The notes beneath the pieces are model-generated. The model saw only the letters and a program-made list of their open reading frames with translations, was not told the origin of the DNA and did no database searches. From Burkholderiaceae bacterium (GTDB lineage Bacteria > Pseudomonadota > Gammaproteobacteria > Burkholderiales > Burkholderiaceae_C): 64,000 nucleotides of DNA. The DNA lies in NCBI GenBank assembly GCA_024235915.1, contig JACKLO010000015.1, forward strand, positions 62,001 through 126,000. The letters run 5' to 3'. Each line of letters starts with the position of its first letter. The stretch's first letter is position 1. The position numbers were made by a program, and so were the translations under genes. Positions 52,205 to 61,428 of this stretch are shown here, piece after piece.

Positions 52205-54253
52205 GTGGGCGCCCCCCCCCCGTTCGGGGGCCCGCAGCGTTCACAATCCCTCACAGGGTTGAACGGCACCGCGGGCGATGCACTCGCGGTCAGGCACCGG
52301 AACACGTTGGGACACCAGACTGAAGCGGCCGCAAACAGCGGCCCGGCGCGCGCCGCCGCCGCGGCGCAGACGCGCCACCGACCGGAACGATGGCTGCTGC
52401 TGGCCTCGGGGGCCCTGGCCGCCTGCACGCTGGGCCTGGGCCTGCGCGCGGCCTGGCATCCCGACGCACAACTCCCGCCGCTGGCGCGCACGGCGCTGAT
52501 TGCAGCGGCGCTGATCGCCGCCGCGCTGATGGCCTGGGCCGCCTGGGTCCTGAGCCGTCAGCGTCACCACCTGCGCCACATGGCGCGTGAAGTCTCCAGT
52601 GCATTGGGCACCGGCGACTGGCAGGACGCCGTGCGCTCCCTGCGCAATGACCGACTCGGCGCACCATCGGCGTTCGACGCGCTGGCCACGGGCATGGAAG
52701 GTGCGCTTGGCGAATCCGAGCGCCGCTGGCAGACGCTGGCCGACCTGGCCGCCGACTGGTATTGGGAAACCGATGCGCGCCACCGCCTGACATGGATGTC
52801 CGGCGCCGGCGCGCTGATCACGTCGCAGGGCCTGCGGGCCGACGACATGATCGGTCGTCGGCATGACGAGATCAGCTCGTTCGAACCCCCGATCGACGGC
52901 TGGGACCCGTTTCACGCCCTGCTCGACCAGGGCCGCGCCTTTCGCGATCTTGAGCTGCGCGTGCGTCTGCATGGGCAGGACGAGGCCAGCGTCTGGGTCG
53001 CCATCAGTGGCCGCCCGCGCCGCGACGCCGCGGGCCGCGTCATCGGCTACGAGGGTGTCGGGCGCGACATCACCGAACGCAAGCGCGCCCACGAGCGCCT
53101 GCGCGCCAGCGAACAGCGCTGGACGCTGATGGCCGGTCTGGCGTCGGACTACTACTGGGAGGCCGACACCCAGCACCGCATCCTGCCGCTGCGGCCCGAG
53201 GTGGCCCGGCGCTTCGGTGCCATGGCCGAGCCGCTGGAGGGCCGCACGCCGTGGGAGGCCTATCCGGATGCGATGGCGGCCACGGCATGGGACGACCACC
53301 GGGCGGACATCGCCGCGCGGCGTCCCTTTCGCAGCGTGGAGATGGACATCGACGCCGGCGACGGCGCGCGCCGCATCGTCGCCCTCAGCGGCGTGCCGCG
53401 CTTCGACGGCAAGGGCCGCTTCCTGGGCTACCACGGCATCGGCCGTGACATCACCATGCGGCGCGAGGCCGAGCGCCTGATGCTGCGCCAGAGCGAATCG
53501 CTGAAGCTGGCCGTGGCCGAGCGCACCAAGACGCTGGAAACGCTGAACCACGACCTCGAGGCCTTCTCACGCGAACTGGCCCATGAGCTGCGCACGCCGA
53601 TCGGTCATGTGCAGGGCCTGGCCCACCTGCTCGTCACCAAGGCCGGTGACCGCCTGGCCGCGGACGAGATGAACCTGCTCGGCCTGCAACTGCGCGCCGC
53701 GCGCCACATGCGCGAGACCGTGGACGCGCTGCTCGCGCTGGCGCGCTCCACCGCACAGCCGCTGCTGTTCGAAGATGTGGATCTCTCCGCCTTGGCCCAT
53801 GAGGTCATCGCCGAGCTGCCGGAGATCCCGCGCCATGCCGAGGTGGACTGGCAGGTGGCGCCCGGCATCTCGGCGCGCGGTTCGATGTCCGCCCTGCGCA
53901 TTGTGCTGCTGAACCTGCTGGGCAACGCCGCGAAGTTCACGCGGCGGGTGGATGCACCTCGGGTGATCGTGTCGGCCGACGATACCGCCGACGGCAGCGT
54001 GCGGGTGCGTGTGGAAGACAACGGCGCCGGCTTCGCGTCGGAAGCGGCTGAGCGCCTGTTCCGCCCCTTCGGCCGCCTGCATGGCGACGACGAGTTCCAT
54101 GGCACCGGCATCGGGCTGACCATCGTGCAGCGCATCGTCGAGCGCCATGGCGGCACGGTGCATGCCGAAGGCTGGCCCGGCCGCGGTGCCTGCTTCACGC
54201 TGACCCTGCCGGCGGCCACACCGCCGTCGTCGGTACCAGGCGCCCTGCACTAG
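52205..54253 (+). CDS. PAS-domain sensor histidine kinase with a poly-C tract at its start
   Basis: Up to 682 residues. After a variable N-terminus come two membrane helices (LLLASGALAACTLGLGL and TALIAAALIAAALMAWAAWVL), two PAS domains with similar openings (WQTLADLAADWYWETDARHR and WTLMAGLASDYYWEADTQHR, each ending GRDIT), and HisKA with His460 in LAHELRTPIGH. The ATPase has LLNLLGNAAKF, VEDNGAGF and GTGIGLTIVQRIVERHGG. The start is uncertain: GTG 52205 is followed at once by a run of ten C (52212-52221), and a TTG at 52259 is an alternative that would avoid it. No regulator is adjacent. Confidence 0.86.
   Translation: MGAPPPFGGPQRSQSLTGLNGTAGDALAVRHRNTLGHQTEAAANSGPARAAAAAQTRHRPERWLLLASGALAACTLGLGLRAAWHPDAQLPPLARTALIAAALIAAALMAWAAWVLSRQRHHLRHMAREVSSALGTGDWQDAVRSLRNDRLGAPSAFDALATGMEGALGESERRWQTLADLAADWYWETDARHRLTWMSGAGALITSQGLRADDMIGRRHDEISSFEPPIDGWDPFHALLDQGRAFRDLELRVRLHGQDEASVWVAISGRPRRDAAGRVIGYEGVGRDITERKRAHERLRASEQRWTLMAGLASDYYWEADTQHRILPLRPEVARRFGAMAEPLEGRTPWEAYPDAMAATAWDDHRADIAARRPFRSVEMDIDAGDGARRIVALSGVPRFDGKGRFLGYHGIGRDITMRREAERLMLRQSESLKLAVAERTKTLETLNHDLEAFSRELAHELRTPIGHVQGLAHLLVTKAGDRLAADEMNLLGLQLRAARHMRETVDALLALARSTAQPLLFEDVDLSALAHEVIAELPEIPRHAEVDWQVAPGISARGSMSALRIVLLNLLGNAAKFTRRVDAPRVIVSADDTADGSVRVRVEDNGAGFASEAAERLFRPFGRLHGDDEFHGTGIGLTIVQRIVERHGGTVHAEGWPGRGACFTLTLPAATPPSSVPGALH
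52212..52221 (+). repeat. homopolymer run of ten C
   Basis: Ten consecutive C lie inside or just before the start of the kinase frame, within a small hairpin that closes on GGGGGC. Runs of this length can slip during replication. Confidence 0.8.
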
Positions 54254-54281
54254 CGCCGGTGCGGAGCCGGCGCGGGCCGGT

Positions 54282-54995
54282 TCACCACTCGCGCAGGCGG
54301 GTGCGCAAGCGGGCGATCGACTGGCTGTGCAGCTGGCAGACGCGGCTCTCGGTGACCCCGAGCACGGCCGCGATCTCCTTCAGATTCATGTCCTGCTCGT
54401 AGTACATGCTCATCACGTACTGCTCACGCTCCGGCAGGTTCTTGATCGCCTCCACCAGCGCCTCGCGCATGCGCTGGTCCTGCAGGCGCATCAGCGGGTT
54501 GGCGTCGGCATCGGCCACGTGGCGGTCGAGGTAGTCGTTGTCGCCGTCGTCGCCGCTCATGTCCTCCAGGTGGATCAGCTGCGTGCCGCGCACCTTGGAC
54601 AGCAGCTCCTGGTATTGCGTCAGCGTCAGCCCCATTTCGGCGGCGATCTCGCTCTCGTTGGGCGCCCGACCATGGCGCTGCTCAAGCTTGTGCACCGCGG
54701 CCTCGATGCTGCGCTGGTGGCGGCGATCCCCCCGGCTCATCCAGTCGTTGCCACGCAACTCGTCGAGCATGGCGCCACGGATGCGCTGGGTGGCGAAGGT
54801 CTCGAACTGCACGCCCTGGGCGGCATCGAAGCGGGTCAGCGCATCGGACAGGCCGATCATCCCGACCTGGATGAGGTCGTCGAGCTCGATGTTGGCCGGC
54901 AGCTTGGCGATCATCTGGTGCGCCAGCCGACGCACGAGCGGGCTGTACTGCTTGAGCATCGAGTTGGCGTCGAGGTGTCCCTTGGCGGTGTACAT
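54282..54995 (-). CDS. fliA: flagellar sigma factor FliA (sigma-28)
   Basis: A 237-residue sigma factor. Region 2 (HQMIAKLPANIELDDLIQVGMIGL then FETFATQRIRGAMLDELR, key DDL-Q-G-IGL and RIRGAMLDELR) and region 4 (LPEREQYVMSMYYEQDMNLKEIAAVLGVTESRVCQLHSQ, key LPERE, L-EI-VLGV-ESRVCQ) are complete. It directs late flagellar and chemotaxis genes; elements that fit it lie before flgM, motA, cheY and the 161-aa gene. Last gene of the motA-fliA transcript. Confidence 0.98.
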   Translation of the reverse strand: MYTAKGHLDANSMLKQYSPLVRRLAHQMIAKLPANIELDDLIQVGMIGLSDALTRFDAAQGVQFETFATQRIRGAMLDELRGNDWMSRGDRRHQRSIEAAVHKLEQRHGRAPNESEIAAEMGLTLTQYQELLSKVRGTQLIHLEDMSGDDGDNDYLDRHVADADANPLMRLQDQRMREALVEAIKNLPEREQYVMSMYYEQDMNLKEIAAVLGVTESRVCQLHSQSIARLRTRLREW

Positions 54996-55043
54996 GGCGT
55001 GTTCAGCCTTCTTCTCGGTCGGGGTCGTTCGGTTCGTCTCGGG

Positions 55044-55832
55044 TCAGCGCAGCGCGGCTGGCTGAGGCAACGTGGCGGCGGCGGCGGTCGGCTGCGGCCG
55101 GTCGTCGCCGGCCAGTGCCAGCTGCCCCTGCACCAGGGCGGCCAGTTCGCTGGACGCCGGTGAGGCGGGTGCGCTGGCAGGGTCGATCACGGCCCAGCGC
55201 TGCAGCAGGCTGCCCAGGAAGCCATCGGCGGTGCCTGCCAGGCTGCGTGCGATGTGCGGCAGGCGCCGGCTGCGTGGCGGCGCCGCCAGCAGCAGGTCGA
55301 AGGTCATCAGCGTGCAGCGCTGCGCCAACAGCTTCACCGACGCATAGGCATGCTTGATGCTCTCCGGGTGGTCGGCACCGATGACCACCGGGCGCGCGGC
55401 GCGGCGCTGGAAGACGCGGGCCAGGTCACTGGCGCTGGCGTGCAGCAGCACCACGTCCGCCTGCGGCGCCGCGTCGGCCAGGGCGTCGAGCAGCCCCGAG
55501 GCCGAACCCCGCGTGTCCACGTAGGCCAGCGGCATGCCGCGCGCCGCCAGGTAGGACACGTCGGGGCCCAGCGGCTCGATGGCACTGGCCAGGTCCATCG
55601 GGGCCAGCTCATCGGGCAGCGGCGCACTGTCGGCTGCGTCCACCACCAGCGTGTGGCGGCCCGCGGCGCCGAAGGCGGCCGTGAGACGCTCGATCACGAT
55701 GCCGGCGAACGGCACATGGGGGTTGGAGACCAGCGGCACTAGGCAGCGCGGGCGGTTGCCGGCAAACAGCCGGCGCAAGCCATCGGCCTGGTCCAGCGGC
55801 ATGCTGCCGGATGTGGCGTAGAAGTCGCGCAT
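55044..55832 (-). CDS. flhG: FlhG/FleN-like protein without a P-loop
   Basis: A 262-residue protein in the flhG position, between flhF and fliA. ATG 55832 has TGAGG eight bases upstream; a GTG three codons earlier is possible. The N-terminal DQADGLR (14-20) matches the DQAxxLR activator helix with which FlhG stimulates the FlhF GTPase. Where the MinD-type KGGVGKT P-loop should be, the sequence reads LVSNPHVPFAGIVIERL, and no Walker-type Lys is present. A later HTLVVDAAD fits the Walker A-prime/switch region in degenerate form. The C-terminus lacks a clear amphipathic membrane helix. It probably still acts on FlhF but cannot hydrolyse ATP. Confidence 0.82.
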   Translation of the reverse strand: MRDFYATSGSMPLDQADGLRRLFAGNRPRCLVPLVSNPHVPFAGIVIERLTAAFGAAGRHTLVVDAADSAPLPDELAPMDLASAIEPLGPDVSYLAARGMPLAYVDTRGSASGLLDALADAAPQADVVLLHASASDLARVFQRRAARPVVIGADHPESIKHAYASVKLLAQRCTLMTFDLLLAAPPRSRRLPHIARSLAGTADGFLGSLLQRWAVIDPASAPASPASSELAALVQGQLALAGDDRPQPTAAAATLPQPAALR

Positions 55833-55842
55833 CGCCGCCACC

Positions 55843-57378
55843 TCAGGCCATCGCCGCGGTCAGGCTCGACGGCGCCATGCCGGCGAGCACCAGGTTCACG
55901 TCGCCGGCATCCAGCTTCCAGGCCGGACTGCCGCCGCCGCGCAGGGCACGCTGCACCAGGGCATGGGCCGACAGGCGATGCCAGTCCTCCGGCACGCGCT
56001 GGCCGTTGGCCACGCCGACCACTGGCAGACGGTGGCGGATCATCGCGTCCACCGCGGGGCCGAGCTTGACGGCCTCGTCGATCTTGGACAGCACGATGCC
56101 CTTGCAGCTGGCAGCGCGGTAGCTCACCAGCACGTCCTCGATCGTCTCACCCTGCTGCGCCGCGTTGACCACCAGCAGGCGGTTGACGGCCCGGTGCGAC
56201 AGCATCTCCAGCAGCTCGCGGGTGCGCGTGTCGCGCTGGGCCATGCCGGCGGTGTCGATGAGCACCATCTTCTTGCCCGACAGCAGGTCCAGCAGGTCCT
56301 CCAGTGAGGCGCGGTCGTGGGCCGTGTGCACCGGCACGCCCAGGATGCGTCCGTAGGTGCGCAGCTGCTCGTGGGCGGCCACCCGGTAGGCGTCCAGCGT
56401 GACCAGGCCCAGGTTGCCGGCGCCATGCTTGGTGGCGAAAGCCGCCGCCAGCTTGGCGGTGCTGGTGGTCTTGCCCACGCCGGTGGAGCCGATCAGGGCG
56501 TAGACGCCGCCCTGGTCCTCGAGCGCCGGCTGTTGTTCGCCGGTGGACAGGTTGTGCTCCAGCACGCCGGTGGCCCAGGTCATCGGGTCCACGTTCTCCG
56601 GCAGCGCATCGACGAGCTTTCGCACCAGCTGCGGCGAAAAGCCGACCTCCAGCAGGCGCTGCGACAGTTCGGCCTGGCGCGGCTGCTTCTGCAGCTTTTC
56701 CATGAAGGCCAGGGCGCCAAAACGTTGTTCGATCATGCCGCGCATCGAGCGCAGTTCGTCCAGCAGCGGCTGCTGCATCTCGCGGCGGGCGGGCTCGGCA
56801 GCCAGCGACGGCGCCAGGATCGGCATGGCCTGCGGATCCTCGTGCGCCATCGGCGCGTCGCGCAGTGTGGGCATGGCACGCGATGCCGTGGCCTGCTCTC
56901 GCTGGGCCATGGCCTCGCGGGCCACCAGTGTCTCGCGCGCCGGGGCCGGTGCCGGCGGGTCACGCCGCGCGGCCGGCTGCGGCGCCTGCGCCTTGAGCTC
57001 CTGCTCGCGGCGCTTGAGCATGCGCTCGCGCACGTAATCCTGGAACGACAGCGTGCTCATCGACAGCTGTTCAACGTCCTGGTCGACCTCCTGCTCGGCC
57101 ATCGGGGCGGCCACCGGGGCGGCCATTCGGGCGCTCAGCGAAGTACCGCCCTGCCCGGCCGGACGCGCCGGCGCACGACGAGCGGCCACCGGGGCCTGCG
57201 CCGGTGCCTGTGCAACGACACGCTCGAGCTGCTGCACGCTCTCGGGCGCCATCGCCAGCACCTCGACGCCTTCGGCGCAGGGGCGGGTGGACACGACCAC
57301 GGCATCGTCGCCGAAGGCCTGGCGCACCAGCATCAGCGCGTCGCGGGAGGTACGGCCGGTGAATCGCTTGACGTTCAT
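55843..57378 (-). CDS. flhF: flagellar SRP-type GTPase FlhF
   Basis: A 511-residue protein with a basic/variable N-terminal domain (MNVKRFTGRTSRDALMLVRQ), a long Ala/Arg/Gln-rich linker and a C-terminal NG domain. The GTPase motifs are G1 GSTGVGKTTS (about 303-312), LVTLDAYRVAAHEQL, LIDTAGMAQRD (G3) and LSKIDEAVKLG (G4). FlhF places the flagellum at the pole in polar flagellates. It overlaps flhA by 4 bases and flhG follows closely. Confidence 0.96.
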   Translation of the reverse strand: MNVKRFTGRTSRDALMLVRQAFGDDAVVVSTRPCAEGVEVLAMAPESVQQLERVVAQAPAQAPVAARRAPARPAGQGGTSLSARMAAPVAAPMAEQEVDQDVEQLSMSTLSFQDYVRERMLKRREQELKAQAPQPAARRDPPAPAPARETLVAREAMAQREQATASRAMPTLRDAPMAHEDPQAMPILAPSLAAEPARREMQQPLLDELRSMRGMIEQRFGALAFMEKLQKQPRQAELSQRLLEVGFSPQLVRKLVDALPENVDPMTWATGVLEHNLSTGEQQPALEDQGGVYALIGSTGVGKTTSTAKLAAAFATKHGAGNLGLVTLDAYRVAAHEQLRTYGRILGVPVHTAHDRASLEDLLDLLSGKKMVLIDTAGMAQRDTRTRELLEMLSHRAVNRLLVVNAAQQGETIEDVLVSYRAASCKGIVLSKIDEAVKLGPAVDAMIRHRLPVVGVANGQRVPEDWHRLSAHALVQRALRGGGSPAWKLDAGDVNLVLAGMAPSSLTAAMA

Positions 57379-59468
57379 GCTGCGCTTCCGATGATCGATC
57401 CGATGCGGATCGAGTGGGTGTCAGGGATCTCGCTGTGGCCCAGCACCTTCAGGCGCGGGGCAGCTCGCTTGAGCAGGCGCGCCATCGGGGTGCGGATCAG
57501 GTCGGGCACCAGCAGGCAGGCCGGATGGCCCAGGTCTTCCTGCTTCTGTGCCGTCTCGGTGGCGCCGCGGCTGAGCGCGTCGGCCACGCCAGGGTCGAGC
57601 GCAGCGCCGTGCGGCGACGTCAGGGCCTGGGTCACCAGGCGCTCCAGTTCGGGGTCGAGCGCGATCACCTCGAGCTCCTTCACCGGGCCGTAGATCTGCT
57701 GCACGATGGCCGGCGCCAGGTGCACGCGGATGCGGCGGGCCAGCTCCAGCGGGTCGGTCACGGTGGCGGCGTGCTCGGCCAGGCATTCGACGATGGACCG
57801 CATGTCGCGGATGTGCACGCCCTCTTCCAGCAGCAGCTGGAGGACCTTCTGGAGCGTTGCGATTCCGACCATCTTGGGTACCACGTCCTCGATCAACTTG
57901 GGGGCCAGCTTGGTCACGTGCTCGACGAGTTGCTGCGTCTCGACACGTCCCAGAAGCTTGGCGGCATTCACCTGCATCAAGTGTGAAAGATGGGTGGCCA
58001 CCACGGTCGCGCAATCAACCACCGTAAATCCGGCCATCTGCGCCGTCTCCCGGTGGCGTTCGTCGATCCACACCGCAGGCAGGCCGAAGGCCGGGTCCGT
58101 GGTCTTCTGGCCCGGCAACTGCTGCGTCGCGCCGCCGGGGTTGATGGCCAGCAGCTGGCCCGGGAAGGCCTCGCCCTCGCCCACCACAGCGCCGCGCAGC
58201 GTGACACGGTAGACGCTGGGCTTGAGTTCGAGGTTGTCGCGGATGTGCACGCTTGGCGGCAGGAAGCCCACGTCCTGGGCGAACTTCTTGCGCACGCCCT
58301 TGATACGTCCCAGCAGGTCCCCCTGGCGGGCCTTGTCCACGAGCGTGATCAGCCGGTAGCCGACCTCCAGGCCCAGGGTGTCCACCGGTGCCAGGTCGTC
58401 CCAGCTGGCTTCGTTGCTGGCCATCGGCGCATCGGCCTCGCCAGGCTTCTTCTCCGGTTGCGCCGCCGCCAGCTTCTGCTTGTGCATCAGCGACCAGGCC
58501 ATGGCGCCCAGGCCCGAGGCGATGAGCAGGAACACCAGGTTGGGCATGCCCGGGATCATCCCCAGGCCGCCGACGATGCCAGCGGTGATGCCGATGGCCT
58601 TGGGCGATGCGAACAGCTGGCCGCGGATCTGGCTGCCGACGTCCTGGTCCTTGCCGACCCGCGAGACCACCATGGCCGCGGCCACCGAGATCAGCAGCGC
58701 CGGGATCTGCGCCACCAGCGCATCACCGACCGCCAGCAGGATGTAGTTCTCCGCCGCCTGGCTGACCGACAGGTTGTGCATGGCCATGCCGATGATCAGG
58801 CCGCCGACGATGTTGATGAGCAGGATCAGCAGGCCGGCCATGGCGTCGCCACGCACGTACTTGCTGGCACCGTCCATGCTGCCGAAGAAGTCCGCCTCCT
58901 CACCGACTTCGGCACGGCGCTTCTTGGCCTCCTGTTCGTCGATCAGGCCGGCGTTCAGGTCGGCATCGATGGCCATCTGCTTGCCGGGCATCGCGTCCAG
59001 GGTGAAGCGCGCGCCGACCTCGGCGATGCGCTCCGAGCCCTTGGTGACGACGATGAAGTTGATCACCACCAGGATTGCGAAGACGATCAGACCCACGGCG
59101 AAGTTGCCGCCGATCAGGAAATGGCCGAAGGACTCGATCACCTTGCCGGCCGCGCCGGTGCCGTTGTGGCCCTCCAGCAGCACGACGCGGGTGGAGGCCA
59201 CGTTCAGGCTCAGGCGCAGCAGGGTGGTCACCAGCAGCACCGCCGGCAACGCCGCGAAATCCAGCGGCTTGACCATGCTGGCGGCCACCATCATCACCAT
59301 CAGTGCCAGCGCGATGTTGAAGGTGAACAGCAGGTCGAGGATGAAGGGCGGCAGCGGCAGCACCATCATCGCCAGCATCATCACCACGAACAGCGGCGCC
59401 ATGCCGGCCGCCAGCTTGCCGGCGTGCGGGCCGATCACTGCGTTGAGACGTTGCATCCAGTCGTTCAT
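57375..59468 (-). CDS. flhA: flagellar type III export gate protein FlhA
   Basis: A 697-residue protein, normal length. About eight membrane helices occupy the first 320 residues, including the FHIPEP signature region (here LNVASTRVVLLEGHNGTGAAGKVIESFGHFLIGGN by key residues R-LLE, G-VIE-FG-F--GGN-VVG). The cytoplasmic domain has VWID and SHLMQVNA-LLGR-E. It forms the nonameric export gate ring that docks chaperone-substrate complexes. It lies 3 bases downstream of flhB. Confidence 0.98.
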   Translation of the reverse strand: MNDWMQRLNAVIGPHAGKLAAGMAPLFVVMMLAMMVLPLPPFILDLLFTFNIALALMVMMVAASMVKPLDFAALPAVLLVTTLLRLSLNVASTRVVLLEGHNGTGAAGKVIESFGHFLIGGNFAVGLIVFAILVVINFIVVTKGSERIAEVGARFTLDAMPGKQMAIDADLNAGLIDEQEAKKRRAEVGEEADFFGSMDGASKYVRGDAMAGLLILLINIVGGLIIGMAMHNLSVSQAAENYILLAVGDALVAQIPALLISVAAAMVVSRVGKDQDVGSQIRGQLFASPKAIGITAGIVGGLGMIPGMPNLVFLLIASGLGAMAWSLMHKQKLAAAQPEKKPGEADAPMASNEASWDDLAPVDTLGLEVGYRLITLVDKARQGDLLGRIKGVRKKFAQDVGFLPPSVHIRDNLELKPSVYRVTLRGAVVGEGEAFPGQLLAINPGGATQQLPGQKTTDPAFGLPAVWIDERHRETAQMAGFTVVDCATVVATHLSHLMQVNAAKLLGRVETQQLVEHVTKLAPKLIEDVVPKMVGIATLQKVLQLLLEEGVHIRDMRSIVECLAEHAATVTDPLELARRIRVHLAPAIVQQIYGPVKELEVIALDPELERLVTQALTSPHGAALDPGVADALSRGATETAQKQEDLGHPACLLVPDLIRTPMARLLKRAAPRLKVLGHSEIPDTHSIRIGSIIGSAA

Positions 59469-59471
59469 GAC

Positions 59472-60611
59472 TTAGCGCTTCTTGTTGAGCGGGTCGAGTT
59501 CGGGCGGCACGGTGACGGCACCAGGCGCGTCGGGCAGCGGCAGGCCGGCGGCCAGCGCGGCGCGCAGCTGGTAGACCCAGGCCAGCACCTGCGCCACGGC
59601 GGCGAACAGCGGGCCGGGGATCTCCTGGTCGATCTCGCAATGCGCGAACAGCGCCCGCGCCAGCGGCGGCGCCTGCAGCACCGGCACGCGAGATTCCATG
59701 GCGATCTCGCGGATCTTGAAGGCCAGGCGGTCGCTGCCCTTGGCCACCACGCGTGGGGCGCCGGTGCCGGCCTCGTCGTACTTCAGCGCCACCGCAAAGT
59801 GGGTCGGGTTCATGACCACGATGTCGGCCTGCGGCACCGCGGCGAGCATGCGCTTGCGGGTGCGCTGGCGCATCAGCGCCTTCATCTTGCCCTTGACCTC
59901 GGTGTTGCCCTCGGTCTCCTTGTGCTCCTGCTTGACCTCTTCGTGGCTCATCTTGAGGTTCTCGGCCAGCAGCCAGCGCTGCAGCGGCACGTCCACCAGT
60001 GAGAAGAGCGCCAGCACGCCCACGGCCACCAGCAGGCCGTCCAGCAGCATCTGGCCGGCGTCGGCCAGCGCGGCAGGCAGCGGCTTGGCCAGCAGCATCG
60101 TGAAGTCGTGGCTGCGGTCCTTCAGGTACCAGCCCCCCACCGCGAACAGCAGCAGCGCCAGCCCGCAGGCCTTGAGCGTGGGCACGAATTGCTGCTTGGA
60201 AAACAGGCGCCCCAGCCCCGAGATCGGGTTGAGCTTCTCGAACTTGGGCTGCAGCGGCTTGAAGGTGAGGTTCCAGCCACCGGACAAGGCACCCGCGGCC
60301 ACGGCCACGGCGGCCATCACCACGCCCAGCGGCACCACGAAGCCCAGCATCTGCCAACCGAGGTCGGCCAGCAGCTGGGTCATCGCGGCCGGGTCGGTCG
60401 CGGCCGCGTGGTCGAATCGCAGGCCCTGCCCCAACAGGCCTACCAGCCAGTCGGTCAGCGGTCGCGCCAGGCCGACGATGAGGGCACCACCGGCCGCGAA
60501 GGCGACGAAGTGCCCCAGGTCGCGCGATCGGGCGACCTGGCCTTCCTTCTTCGCCTTCGAGATCTTGCGACCTGTGGCGGGTAGTCTCTTGTCCTGTGCG
60601 GAATCGGCCAT
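59472..60611 (-). CDS. flhB: flagellar export switch protein FlhB
   Basis: A 379-residue protein with the charged N-terminus (DKRLPATGRKISKAKKEGQVARSRDL by key residues T-RKI--AK-EGQVARS-DL), four membrane helices and the cytoplasmic autocleavage motif NPTH in VVMNPTHFAVALKYDE, cleaved between Asn and Pro. It controls the switch from hook to filament export. The 168 bases between cheZ and flhB starts contain small repeats (GGTTCCGCAGGTTCCG) but no recognised promoter. Confidence 0.98.
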   Translation of the reverse strand: MADSAQDKRLPATGRKISKAKKEGQVARSRDLGHFVAFAAGGALIVGLARPLTDWLVGLLGQGLRFDHAAATDPAAMTQLLADLGWQMLGFVVPLGVVMAAVAVAAGALSGGWNLTFKPLQPKFEKLNPISGLGRLFSKQQFVPTLKACGLALLLFAVGGWYLKDRSHDFTMLLAKPLPAALADAGQMLLDGLLVAVGVLALFSLVDVPLQRWLLAENLKMSHEEVKQEHKETEGNTEVKGKMKALMRQRTRKRMLAAVPQADIVVMNPTHFAVALKYDEAGTGAPRVVAKGSDRLAFKIREIAMESRVPVLQAPPLARALFAHCEIDQEIPGPLFAAVAQVLAWVYQLRAALAAGLPLPDAPGAVTVPPELDPLNKKR

Positions 60612-60779
60612 GACGGTGGGGCCTGCGAAACGAAGGTTCCGCAGGTTCCGTCATGGTGCCGGCTTGGCGCCGGAACTTGAGCCCGATAAGGCGGGCAAAC
60701 CGCCGCGTGTTCGGCGCAACGACCGCGGCCGGCGCCCAGGGGTGGGCCCGGCCGGCGGGGGGTCAGGTCAGGCGGTGGG

Positions 60780-61412
60780 TCAGAAACCCAGCGACGCCAG
60801 CAGGTCGTCGACCTCGCCCTGGTTGGACACCACGTCGGTGCGGCCGGCGGCATCCACCACCGGGCCCTGCAGCACCTGTTCGACCTTGTGCTGCTGGTCG
60901 GGCGGGATCACCTGCATCAGCAGCTTGATCAGGCTGCCTTCCAGGTCGTTGGCCAGGGTCACCACCTTGGCCACCACCTGCCCGGTGAGGTCGTGGAAGT
61001 CCTGGGCCAGCATGATGTCGGTCAGGTGCTGGTCGGTGCGCGCCGTGCCCTGCTCGACGTCGCGTACGAAGTTCAGCACCGCGCCGCTGGCCACGGCCTT
61101 GACCGGGTTGGCGGTGAGTGCGGCCGCCAGATCACGCGTCTTCTGCGCGATGGATTCCTGCTCGGCCTTGGCGCTGTCGACCGTGTTGAGCACCTTCTCG
61201 GCCGCGTTGGCGGTCTTCTCGGCGATGTAGTTCAGGCGGCTGCGTGCATCGGGCAGGCCGTCAGCCGCACGCTGCAATTGCGGCATCACACCCAGCTGCG
61301 CGAGCGTGTCGTGCAGCAGGCGGGTGATGGTGCCGACCTGGATGAAGACCTCGGTCGCACTGGCTTCCTTGACGGCGCGTTGCGACAGCGTCTCGGGTGA
61401 TTCCATCATCAT
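60780..61412 (-). CDS. cheZ: CheY-P phosphatase CheZ
   Basis: A 210-residue protein from the first of three tandem ATGs (61412), with GGGAG seven bases upstream. The catalytic region IMLAQDFHDLTGQV (around 133-146) holds the conserved Gln, and the C-terminal peptide DDLLASLGF is the CheY-P-tethering helix. It removes phosphate from CheY. It lies 16 bases after cheY. Confidence 0.96.
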   Translation of the reverse strand: MMMESPETLSQRAVKEASATEVFIQVGTITRLLHDTLAQLGVMPQLQRAADGLPDARSRLNYIAEKTANAAEKVLNTVDSAKAEQESIAQKTRDLAAALTANPVKAVASGAVLNFVRDVEQGTARTDQHLTDIMLAQDFHDLTGQVVAKVVTLANDLEGSLIKLLMQVIPPDQQHKVEQVLQGPVVDAAGRTDVVSNQGEVDDLLASLGF

Positions 61413-61428
61413 GGTGATGCTCCCGGGT

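Noticed and set aside
60679..60690. CCCGATAAG near the flhB start, similar to a FliA -10 box
   Set aside because: It is on the plus strand, pointing away from flhB, and has no -35 partner at the right distance.
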